Positions 42,106 through 49,241 of a DNA stretch of 51,147 nt are shown here, piece by piece (within the stretch, counting starts at the first letter, position 1; every line of letters begins with the position of its first letter). This stretch comes from Rhodospirillaceae bacterium (GTDB lineage: Bacteria > Pseudomonadota > Alphaproteobacteria > Rhodospirillales > Casp-alpha2). The notes below the pieces were generated by a model. The model saw only the letters and a program-made list of their open reading frames with translations, ran no database searches and had not been told where the DNA came from. The translations under genes were made by a program, and so were the position numbers. The stretch lies in the NCBI GenBank assembly GCA_018698795.1, contig JABIPG010000125.1:1-51147 (forward strand), given 5' to 3'.

Positions 42106-42120
42106 TCGTAGAAGCTCCGT

Positions 42121-42891
42121 TCAGGGATTACGCGGCCTGATTTCCAGGCGGCGGGTGTTAGGCGGTGTGTAGACCAATTGATAACTTAGCGGCTCATCCA
42201 AAAACCCAAAGCCCAGAATATGCACCACCATGCCGGTGGTGCCGGGCGCGAGGTTCAGCAACGCACAAATGTCGTCGGGCATGATTTCGGCGCCGACCTG
42301 TTCGACCACCCGCGACGTCGGCGCATCGAAACGTTCGCGCAGCACGGCGCGGATATTGACGTTGTCCAGACTGTCGGGTTTGGCATTCGCCAGGGCATCA
42401 AACCGCCCACCGGGTAGAAAGATACGGCTGGCGGCATTGAATTCGTGATTGACGTCGATCTCGCGGTCGATCCGCAGATGGTAGCCCTCACCACCCAGAA
42501 AATCCGTCCACGCGCCGCCGGTGCCGACACGCGTTATTTGCGTCACACGCGTGAACACGGGCAGCAAAGACCGTCCGTCGTCGTCGAGAAACCGGAAATG
42601 CCAGAGATCGCGCAACTGGTTTGGCAATTCGGCGACGAAGGTGCCAGCGCCATGACGGCGCACCACGATACCGCGTTCGGCCAAGTGTCCCAGTGCTTTT
42701 TGGATGGTGCCCAAACTGGCCGGTAGATGGCTCGCCATTTCCGACTCGCCAGGCAATCGATCACCGGCGCGCAATTCACCGCTGTCGATGGCGTTGGCGA
42801 TTTCTTCCGACAGACGAAGATACTTGGGCACGCGATGATGCCCGTCTCCGCCATTGTCGTTCAGCGCATTGGCTAACCGTCCGAACTGCAA
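42121..42891 (-). CDS. GntR-family (HutC/UTRA type) regulator
   Basis: 256 aa from TTG 42891, with GAGGGA upstream and no better ATG. The winged helix occupies about residues 22-88 (LSEEIANAIDSGELRAGDRLPGESEMA, then LGTIQKALGHLAERGIVVRRHGAGTFVA). The UTRA ligand-binding domain is at about 105-250, ending PLSYQLVYTPPNTRRLEIR. HutC-type regulators are usually repressors released by a pathway intermediate. It heads the eleven-gene operon, and a promoter overlapping a perfect palindrome lies directly upstream, which fits autorepression. Confidence 0.9.
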   Translation of the reverse strand: MQFGRLANALNDNGGDGHHRVPKYLRLSEEIANAIDSGELRAGDRLPGESEMASHLPASLGTIQKALGHLAERGIVVRRHGAGTFVAELPNQLRDLWHFRFLDDDGRSLLPVFTRVTQITRVGTGGAWTDFLGGEGYHLRIDREIDVNHEFNAASRIFLPGGRFDALANAKPDSLDNVNIRAVLRERFDAPTSRVVEQVGAEIMPDDICALLNLAPGTTGMVVHILGFGFLDEPLSYQLVYTPPNTRRLEIRPRNP

Positions 42892-42917
42892 AACTCTTCC
42901 CTCCCCACAGGAAGCGC

Positions 42918-42967
42918 AGCATAGCTCAGGTTATTTTCGAATCCAAGAGCTATATAGCTCTTGGATT
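42918..42967 (-). promoter_or_regulatory. Promoter and 28-bp perfect palindromic operator of the gntR operon
   Basis: The 28-base perfect palindrome spans 42940-42967 (AATCCAAGAGCTAT and its complement). On the minus strand TTGGAT (42946-42941) and TATGCT (42923-42918) are separated by 17 bases, a good -35/-10 pair, and the -35 box lies inside the palindrome. Transcription would begin just upstream of the gntR ribosome site. A repressor bound here would block RNA polymerase. Since doeB ends at 42976, a hairpin ending that message is an alternative, but no U tract follows. Confidence 0.65.
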
Positions 42968-42975
42968 AATCCGTC

Positions 42976-43977
42976 TCAAATCTGATCCCATTGCGGAACG
43001 GCTATCATCGCCAATGTATCGCCCGGATGGGTCAGGCCGGGAAAGTGACGACCGGTCAAAATACCGTCGATTGCCGCCTTGTAGACACGTGGCTGGCCGC
43101 CCGTGCGTTCCGTACTGTGCACCCTGAGCACCGGGGCGTCAGCCCGAACGGAGCCGCCCAAATCCACCAAAAACTCCACTAAACCAGCGCTCTCACTGGT
43201 GATATAGCAACCAGTTTCGGGCATCGTCAGTATTTGGCTCGGACCAATATCGGGATCGCCGGGTAAAATCCCCATGTGCTTGAACAAATTAGCCACGCCT
43301 TTCTTGGCCACGCCGGCGCTCGCCACAGTCGCCGTTCCGCCGCCGCCGAGTTCTGTGCTCAGAAAGGTTTTACCCATGGCTTCAGCGGCGGTGTCGTAGA
43401 GGCCGACGGCATCGAGTTCGCGCAAAACCAGCCCATAAGGCGCGTTGAAGGCAGTCATGGCGGCCGTGCAGCGAACCTGTTGTTGTGCGTCGTCCAATTC
43501 ATGCACCGCGCAAAAATGCACAAACTCCAGCGTTCTGCCGCCGGAATGGATATCCAATACCACATCCGCCAGGGGCAGCAATCGGGTCTGAAAATAGTCA
43601 GCGATTTTCTCGGTCACCGTGCCATCGGGCCGACCGGGGAAAGCACGATTTAGATTTCCATTATCGATGGGTGAGGTGCGTTTTCCTGCGGCGAAGGCCG
43701 GTTGGTTCATCATCGGCACCATAATCACGCGCCCCGATATAGCGGCCGGGTCAATACGCCTGGCCAAATCCATCAGCGCGATCGGCCCTTCATATTCATC
43801 GCCGTGGTTGGCCCCGGTCAACAGCGCTGTCGGGCCATCGCCGTTCTTAGCCACACATATGGGGATCATCACCGCACCCCAAGCTGAACTGTCCGCCGAA
43901 TGCGGCAGCTTCAAAAAGCCGTGCTGCAGGCCGTCACGCTCGAAATCGATATCGGTGGTGATGGGATTGGTGCTCAT
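42976..43977 (-). CDS. doeB: DoeB/EutE-like deacetylase (AstE/AspA family)
   Basis: 333 aa from ATG 43977 with GAGG upstream, seven bases after the preceding gene. It is a zinc carboxypeptidase-fold protein of the succinylglutamate desuccinylase/aspartoacylase family: H58 and E61 in GANHGDEYEG, H144 in LDIHSGG. The closest known arrangement is N2-acetyl-L-2,4-diaminobutyrate deacetylase (DoeB/EutE), encoded beside ectoine hydrolase. That protein length and gene pairing fit. The assignment depends on the neighbour, since other N-acyl amino acids are possible. Confidence 0.75.
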   Translation of the reverse strand: MSTNPITTDIDFERDGLQHGFLKLPHSADSSAWGAVMIPICVAKNGDGPTALLTGANHGDEYEGPIALMDLARRIDPAAISGRVIMVPMMNQPAFAAGKRTSPIDNGNLNRAFPGRPDGTVTEKIADYFQTRLLPLADVVLDIHSGGRTLEFVHFCAVHELDDAQQQVRCTAAMTAFNAPYGLVLRELDAVGLYDTAAEAMGKTFLSTELGGGGTATVASAGVAKKGVANLFKHMGILPGDPDIGPSQILTMPETGCYITSESAGLVEFLVDLGGSVRADAPVLRVHSTERTGGQPRVYKAAIDGILTGRHFPGLTHPGDTLAMIAVPQWDQI

Positions 43978-43984
43978 TGCCGCC

Positions 43985-45172
43985 TCAATCTTTGACAAAT
44001 AGTTTGCGCGGCACGCTGGCCAAGCATTCGGGCGCGCCGTCGGTGATGGCCATGGTTTCTGTCAACTCAAGGCCCCAGTCGTCCTGCCACAGGGCGGTCA
44101 TGAAATGAAACGTCATGTTGGGCTCCAACTCGGTGGTGTCGCCGCGGCGCAAGCTCATGGTGCGTTCGCCCCAATCGGGCGGATAACTGATGCCGATGGG
44201 ATAGCCGGTGCGGGAATCCTTCTCCAGTCCGTACTTTTTCAACACATCGAAAAACGCCACGGCCACTTGCTCGCAGGTATTTCCGGCGCGCGCCGCATCC
44301 AACCCGGCCTCCATGCCTTCCTGCACCGCCTTTTCGGCATCCAAAATCGATTGCGGCGGCTTTCCTAGAAACACCGTGCGGCAAAGCGGGCAATGATAGC
44401 GCCGGTAGACACCGGCAATCTCAAAAAACGTCGCCTCGCCGGCGCGCATGGGCTTGTCGTCCCAGGTCAAATGTGGTGCCGAGGCATCGGCGCCGGATGG
44501 CACCACCGGCACGATGGCCGCATAATCGCCGCCGTGCCCGTCGGCACCGGTGATGGCGGCATGATAAATTTCCGCCACCAATTCGTTTTTCCGCAGGCCC
44601 GGCTCGACGGTCTCCAATATGCGGGTGTGCATGGCCTCGACGATGCGCGCGGCGCGGCGCATGTACTCAAGCTCTTGCGGCGATTTGACGGCGCGCTGCC
44701 AGTTCACCAATGCGGTGGCATCCGAAAACCTGGCATTCGGCAATCCCGCCACCAGAGCCGCATGGGCGGCGGCAGAATAATAGTAGTTGTCCATCTCAAC
44801 GCCGATGGCGGCGCCACTCCAGCCGCGATCGGCAATCAGCGCCGCCAACACCTGCATGGGGTGGCGATCAGGCGTCATCACGTAGTGGTCTTGGTAGCCG
44901 AGGATATTGGCGTCATCCATATACACCGTGCGTTTGGCACCTGCCGCATCCATGCCGCGCCCCCACCAAATGGGGTCGCCGTCTGGCCCGATAATCACGC
45001 ATTGATGCGTATAGAACGACCAACCGTCATAGCCCGTCAGCCATGCCATATTGGAGGGGTCGACGCTGACCAACAAATCAACGCCCTGCGCGTCCATGGC
45101 GTGGCGCACCTTGGCCAGGCGCTGGGCGTATTCATCACGGCTGAACGGCAAGGTTTCGACGGTTGCAGGCAT
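43985..45172 (-). CDS. doeA: DoeA/EutD-like ectoine hydrolase (M24 creatinase fold)
   Basis: 395 aa from ATG 45172, with GAGGAG at good spacing. The N-terminal creatinase domain begins EYAQRLAKVRHAMDAQGVDLLV and contains SNMAWLTGYDGWSFYTHQ. The C-terminal pita-bread domain (about 165-390) lacks the five metal ligands of aminopeptidases: where they have Asp-Asp it reads FEIAGVYRRYHCPLCRTVFLG. This agrees with DoeA, which opens the ectoine ring without metal. Ectoine hydrolase yields N-acetyl-diaminobutyrate for DoeB, encoded next. No ectoine transporter or later pathway gene lies in the window. Confidence 0.78.
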   Translation of the reverse strand: MPATVETLPFSRDEYAQRLAKVRHAMDAQGVDLLVSVDPSNMAWLTGYDGWSFYTHQCVIIGPDGDPIWWGRGMDAAGAKRTVYMDDANILGYQDHYVMTPDRHPMQVLAALIADRGWSGAAIGVEMDNYYYSAAAHAALVAGLPNARFSDATALVNWQRAVKSPQELEYMRRAARIVEAMHTRILETVEPGLRKNELVAEIYHAAITGADGHGGDYAAIVPVVPSGADASAPHLTWDDKPMRAGEATFFEIAGVYRRYHCPLCRTVFLGKPPQSILDAEKAVQEGMEAGLDAARAGNTCEQVAVAFFDVLKKYGLEKDSRTGYPIGISYPPDWGERTMSLRRGDTTELEPNMTFHFMTALWQDDWGLELTETMAITDGAPECLASVPRKLFVKD

Positions 45173-45401
45173 GCTCAATCTCCTCTTCGAGCCACGTTGG
45201 CGCAGCGGCGGAAATTGTCAATACGGACGATCAGCGCAGCGTCGCCTTAAGCCAGCATCTCACCAAAGGCCAATCGCCATTTTTCGTTGATAAAATTGTC
45301 TTGGGTCAATTAAGATCATGCGAACATAACCGGTCGGTTTCGTTTCGGGACAGGAATCTCATCTGCCGGATTTCAACGGGAGAGCAAAAGGAGACATCAA
45401 A

Positions 45402-46232
45402 ATGCCTCGTCGTTTTTTCACACTTGCCATTGTATCAATCGCCGCCTTCATCGCTGTTTTCACATTCCAGGCTGAGCGCAAGGCTAACGCTTTTGAGGCC
45501 ACCGATGACGGCGCCATTGATTTTCCAACTTCCGCTACATGGGAAGGTGATAAAGTCACTGGTACCGGCGAGCTGAACTTGCCGGACGGTGCCAACGGCA
45601 AGGTGCCGGTGGTGATCCTCAATCATGGCACCCGAGGCATCGGCTACCGCGAAAACAAATGGTCGGATTTTCTGCTCGAGAAAGGTTATGCCACGTTCGT
45701 TCTGGACTATTTCTCGCCGCGCGGCGTTAGTGGCCGAGGCCGCAACATCCCGCGCCCAGGCGAAGACGTTTGGGGCGCGCTCAGCGTCCTGTCCGCGCAC
45801 CCCGGCCTGGACATGAACAAGGTCGCGGTGATGGGGTTTTCAAATGGTGGTTCAGTCACGCGCAACGCCGCCGGGTTCGATCCCGAAACCGACACCAAAG
45901 GCGTTTTGCCGAAAGCCTTCATCATGGTCTACGGCGGTTGTCACTCCGAGGTATATCTCAATGCCAGTGATTACAATCCGGCACTGCTCTATATTGCCGG
46001 CGGAGAGGACAAACTGGTAAAGGCCAGCACCTGCCTCAGACGCAAGAGCGACAGTGTCTCGACGGACATCGACGTGATGGTCATCGAAGGCGCGTATCAT
46101 ATGTTCGACAGCAACTCCACCAGGACCATCAACCACCCCAAATGGGGAACGGTCGAAATGCGCGCCGACTCGGATGCAACCGACAAAGCCCGCGCACGGG
46201 TCGTCAAACTGCTGACGCGCGTTTTCCAATAA
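45402..46232 (+). CDS. Secreted dienelactone-hydrolase-like alpha/beta hydrolase
   Basis: 276 aa with an N-terminal signal peptide (about 1-30, MPRRFFTLAIVSIAAFIAVF, cleavage near KANA). The alpha/beta-hydrolase core shows the HG oxyanion loop in VVILNHGTRGIGY, nucleophile S147 in GFSNGG, an acid in AGGEDKL and H in GAYHMFD. The nucleophile is serine, not the cysteine of true dienelactone hydrolase, so an esterase-like activity is likelier. It would act in the periplasm. The 229-base upstream region is divergent to doeA. The substrate is unknown. Confidence 0.82.
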   Translation: MPRRFFTLAIVSIAAFIAVFTFQAERKANAFEATDDGAIDFPTSATWEGDKVTGTGELNLPDGANGKVPVVILNHGTRGIGYRENKWSDFLLEKGYATFVLDYFSPRGVSGRGRNIPRPGEDVWGALSVLSAHPGLDMNKVAVMGFSNGGSVTRNAAGFDPETDTKGVLPKAFIMVYGGCHSEVYLNASDYNPALLYIAGGEDKLVKASTCLRRKSDSVSTDIDVMVIEGAYHMFDSNSTRTINHPKWGTVEMRADSDATDKARARVVKLLTRVFQ

Positions 46233-46260
46233 CGACACCCAACAGAGATAATTGCCTAGC

Positions 46261-46300
46261 GGCGGCAGGGATGGTTGCCTGATGGCGGCGGGGATGGTTG
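46261..46300 (+). repeat. Short tandem repeat, two 17-base copies 23 bases apart
   Basis: GGCGGCAGGGATGGTTG at 46261-46277 and GGCGGCGGGGATGGTTG at 46284-46300 differ at one base. They lie in the leader ahead of the M29-like gene and end 25 bases before its start codon. Confidence 0.6.
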
Positions 46301-46325
46301 AATTCAGGAAGGGAGGAATCTTGCC

Positions 46326-47843
46326 ATGAACGCCATCATCAAACCGCAATTCGAATCTCCGCCGCTGATCGGAAAGCGCCCGCCGCGCTGCCCGCCCTAC
46401 ATTGAGGTTACCAGCGCCGACGCCCTGTTGCCCTATTTGGAGCAAGTGGCCAAGCGTCCCTATAACCAGGGCCTGCATGCCTGTTGGGACTTGCAGCCGG
46501 GCGAACGGGTGTTGTTGCGCGTCGATAATTGGCACGACGAGATGGTGGTCGATGCCTGCAAGAAAATCCTCGAAAAATATAACTGCAAATACGAGATCAT
46601 GCGTGTCGACAAAGGCCCGATCCCGCAATGGGTCGGCGCCGATGAAGTCGAATACTACCTCAACCGCACCAAGGAACTGGCCGAATGGATGGACCAATGG
46701 GACCAGATGGCCAAGGACCAGGATTACGATAAGTTGCTGTGGGGTTACGGTGGGCCAATTCTGGTCGACGATCATGTGAAGATTCAACGCATGCCCTTCA
46801 TCACGCCGGAGATCTTGGCGTCACCGGCGCATGCCATGCCCTATGAATTGCTGAAAGCCATCGATGAATGGACCTGGGACCACGTGCGCAATTGCAAGCG
46901 TGTGCGCATTACCGACCCCGAAGGCACCGACATCGAGTTTTCCAACCACGACGGTTATTACGACCGCGACCGCAAGAACTACAATTGGGACCTGATCAAC
47001 CAGACATGGTCGGACAATCCGCACTTCGCCAAGACCTACCTGCCCGGTCACATTACGGGTCGGCCGTGGATTTTCCTACCCGGCAAGGAAGACGGCAACG
47101 GCGTCATCGCCGGCACCACCAACCACATTGCGCCCGTCGATTGGACGCAGCTCAAAATCGAAAACTCCAAGGTAGTCGAGATCAACGAAGGGGGCGAGTT
47201 CGGCGACAAACTGCGCGCGCTCATGGCCGAGACCGCCGACATCCAGTATCCCGGCATGCCGGGCCCGGGCCTGATGCACTGGTGGGAGGCCTCCATCGGC
47301 ACCAACCCGCATATCCACCGACCCCGGAAAGATTTCCCGTCCGGCTTCGTCAATTGCCTGTACGAGCGGGTGCGCTCAGGCGTCATCCACATCGGGTTTG
47401 GCACCATTATCTCATCCATGGACGAGCGCCGCGCCGCGCGGGAAGACAAGAAGGTCGGGCATTGGCACCTGCATCTCTACTTCCCGACCTATATGGCCGA
47501 CAATGAACCGGTCATCGACGACGGCAGATTGTTGGCGTTGGACGATCCGAAAATTCGCAAACTGGCGCAGAAATACGGGCAGCATCACGACCCGATGTTA
47601 TGGCTGGAGGAAAGCTGGATTCCCGCCGTGCCCGGGCTCAACGTGCCGGGTGACTACTGGAAGCACTACGCCAACGACCCGCTAACCTGGGTAAAAACGG
47701 AGCTCGACGTGTGCCGCAATTGGCATCACTTGTTCACGTCCATGGTCGGCGGCGAGGAACGCTTCTGCAACGACGAAGCGGGCTTTTGGACCGGCAACTG
47801 CGTCGGGCATCCGAATTTGCATACGGATACCTGTTGTTCGTGA
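46326..47843 (+). CDS. Putative M29-like (aminopeptidase T-related) protein
   Basis: 505 aa with GGGAGGAA before ATG 46326. The fold outline resembles the M29 thermophilic aminopeptidase group: LQPGERVLLRVDNWHDEMVVDACKKILEK near residues 58-85, FSNHDGYYD around 205, EINEGGEFGDKLRALM around 283, GVIHIGFGT around 350 and GHWHLHLYFPT near 380. In M29 the Glu and His residues of the last three bind two metals. Similarity is limited and the protein is longer than M29 peptidases (about 410). The C-terminus has a Cys-rich tail (HTDTCCS). The substrate is unknown. Confidence 0.55.
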   Translation: MNAIIKPQFESPPLIGKRPPRCPPYIEVTSADALLPYLEQVAKRPYNQGLHACWDLQPGERVLLRVDNWHDEMVVDACKKILEKYNCKYEIMRVDKGPIPQWVGADEVEYYLNRTKELAEWMDQWDQMAKDQDYDKLLWGYGGPILVDDHVKIQRMPFITPEILASPAHAMPYELLKAIDEWTWDHVRNCKRVRITDPEGTDIEFSNHDGYYDRDRKNYNWDLINQTWSDNPHFAKTYLPGHITGRPWIFLPGKEDGNGVIAGTTNHIAPVDWTQLKIENSKVVEINEGGEFGDKLRALMAETADIQYPGMPGPGLMHWWEASIGTNPHIHRPRKDFPSGFVNCLYERVRSGVIHIGFGTIISSMDERRAAREDKKVGHWHLHLYFPTYMADNEPVIDDGRLLALDDPKIRKLAQKYGQHHDPMLWLEESWIPAVPGLNVPGDYWKHYANDPLTWVKTELDVCRNWHHLFTSMVGGEERFCNDEAGFWTGNCVGHPNLHTDTCCS

Positions 47844-47857
47844 GCCGTTCGCGGCGA

Positions 47858-48457
47858 TCAAGACGAAGATGGGGCGTCGACCAAAACCGAACTAGCAAGC
47901 GCTTGCATCTTCGCAACGTACCGACGCTGCGACCAGCCGCATTCTCCGGTGAGCCTCTCCCAAGTCTCAATCGACAGCAATGCCCATAGAATGTCAGTCG
48001 CCTCCTTGACGGTGTAAGCCGACGTTAGTGCGCCGTCGCGTTTCAACGCCTTGACGGCGGCTTCGCAACCGTGACGAACAGCCTGCATTCGGTCCCGCCA
48101 TGCCAATCTTGCGGCATCGTCCGTGTCTTGCATGGCGAGCAAGGCTTTGGCAACGCTGTGGATGTCGGGAATGTAATTTCCCCAGGCATCGATGAAAGCG
48201 CTCAAACGCTCACGCCCCGTAGATGCATTGCGGCTGGCAACCAACCGTTCATCGACGTTGTTCACCACGTCCAGATAGCGTGTCGTGGCGATCAACAACT
48301 CCGCGCGCGTAGGGAAATGCAGATACACCGCTTGGCGGCTGATCCCCGTTGCCTTGGCGATATCGCTCATCCGAACGCCGCTGCCGGCTTTGTCCTCCAG
48401 CAACTTCCATGCGGCATGCAATATCTTCTTTCGTGTATCGTCGCTTTTTCTTGACAT
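47858..48457 (-). CDS. TetR-family regulator
   Basis: 199 aa. The HTH lies at about residues 8-55 (RKKILHAAWKLLEDKAGSGVRMSDIAKATGISRQAVYLHFPTRAELL), with a helical ligand domain after it. It is divergent from an NAD(P)-binding protein gene across 70 bases that hold a perfect 19-base palindrome and a second near copy overlapping its own start codon. It thus probably represses both genes. Its ligand is unknown. The M29-like gene converges on it, 14 bases away. Confidence 0.9.
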   Translation of the reverse strand: MSRKSDDTRKKILHAAWKLLEDKAGSGVRMSDIAKATGISRQAVYLHFPTRAELLIATTRYLDVVNNVDERLVASRNASTGRERLSAFIDAWGNYIPDIHSVAKALLAMQDTDDAARLAWRDRMQAVRHGCEAAVKALKRDGALTSAYTVKEATDILWALLSIETWERLTGECGWSQRRYVAKMQALASSVLVDAPSSS

Positions 48458-48509
48458 AGTGTAAAGTTATAGGATATCCACATCTTGTCAACTTGACACT
48501 GTGTCAAGT
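48449..48509. promoter_or_regulatory. Two TetR operators in the divergent promoter region
   Basis: ACTTGACACTGTGTCAAGT (48491-48509) is a perfect palindrome around one central base. TCTTGACATAGTGTAAAGT (48449-48467) matches it at 15 of 19 positions and overlaps the tetR ATG. The centres are 42 bases apart, four helical turns. Confidence 0.7.
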
Positions 48510-48527
48510 TTTTAAAAGGAAATGGAA

Positions 48528-49157
48528 ATGAAGATCATTGTATTCGGCGCCACGGGCTCAATCGGACACCTTGTGGTCGCGCGTCTGCTGGAAGACGGCC
48601 ATTGCGTGACGGCCTTCGCCCGCAACCCCGGAAAACTTGGGATCAACAACCCCAACCTAACCTTAATCGCCGGCAACGCGCTCGACACCGCCAACGTCAA
48701 CGATGCCGTTGACGGCCAGGACGCTGTGATCATCACGCTTGGGTCCGGGATATTGCGAGGTAACGCCATTCGCTCGCAGGGAACCCTAAACATTATCCAA
48801 GCCATGCACGCGCACGGCGTGCGGCGGTTGATATGCCAATCCACGCTCGGCGCGCACGAAAGCTGGAGCAATTTGAACTTCTTTTGGAAACGGGTGATGT
48901 TCGGCGGTTTGCTGCGGGCCGCGTTTCGGGATCACGAGCTTCAGGAAACCATCGTGCGTGCCAGCGGATTGGATTGGACGATCGTCCGTCCCGGCGCCTT
49001 CGTCGACGGCCCCGCGACCGGCACCTACAAGGAGGATATCCAACCCGACGAGCACAAGTTGAGTTTGAAAATCACGCGCGCCGACGTGGTCGATTTTCTC
49101 AACCGGCAACTTGCAGAAACGGGATATCTGCGCCGCGCCGTGGGCATCTCCAACTAA
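48528..49157 (+). CDS. NAD(P)-binding SDR/NmrA-like protein
   Basis: 209 aa from ATG 48528. ATG 48522 is too close to the AAAAGGA ribosome site. The Rossmann turn GATGSIG lies at residues 7-13, followed by RNP in FARNPGKL, which suggests NADP(H) preference. It is an atypical SDR (NmrA/HSCARG or flavin-reductase-like): QSTLGAH, DWTIVRPGAFVDGP, and a C-terminal DVVDFLNRQL. It could be a reductase or a redox-sensing protein. It is divergent from the TetR gene, with an operator covering its promoter. Confidence 0.85.
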   Translation: MKIIVFGATGSIGHLVVARLLEDGHCVTAFARNPGKLGINNPNLTLIAGNALDTANVNDAVDGQDAVIITLGSGILRGNAIRSQGTLNIIQAMHAHGVRRLICQSTLGAHESWSNLNFFWKRVMFGGLLRAAFRDHELQETIVRASGLDWTIVRPGAFVDGPATGTYKEDIQPDEHKLSLKITRADVVDFLNRQLAETGYLRRAVGISN

Positions 49158-49241
49158 TCGTGAAACCCCGCACGAGAACCAATGCACGCTGTATGGCCAC
49201 TCGGCGTTTTCCGGCGCGGATAAACCTGCTACGCCTAACCT

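Noticed and set aside
41002-42111. 369-codon plus-strand frame opposite the DUF3604 gene
   Set aside because: Antisense shadow. No ribosome site and no recognisable domain, while DUF3604 motifs are clear on the minus strand.
45294-45311. AATTG-n8-CAATT inverted repeat upstream of the dienelactone-hydrolase-like gene
   Set aside because: Five-base AT-rich arms are expected by chance. No second copy or clear promoter beside it.
45852-46787. 311-codon minus-strand frame spanning the ends of two plus-strand genes
   Set aside because: It crosses the boundary of two well-supported genes and has no similarity or start signal.
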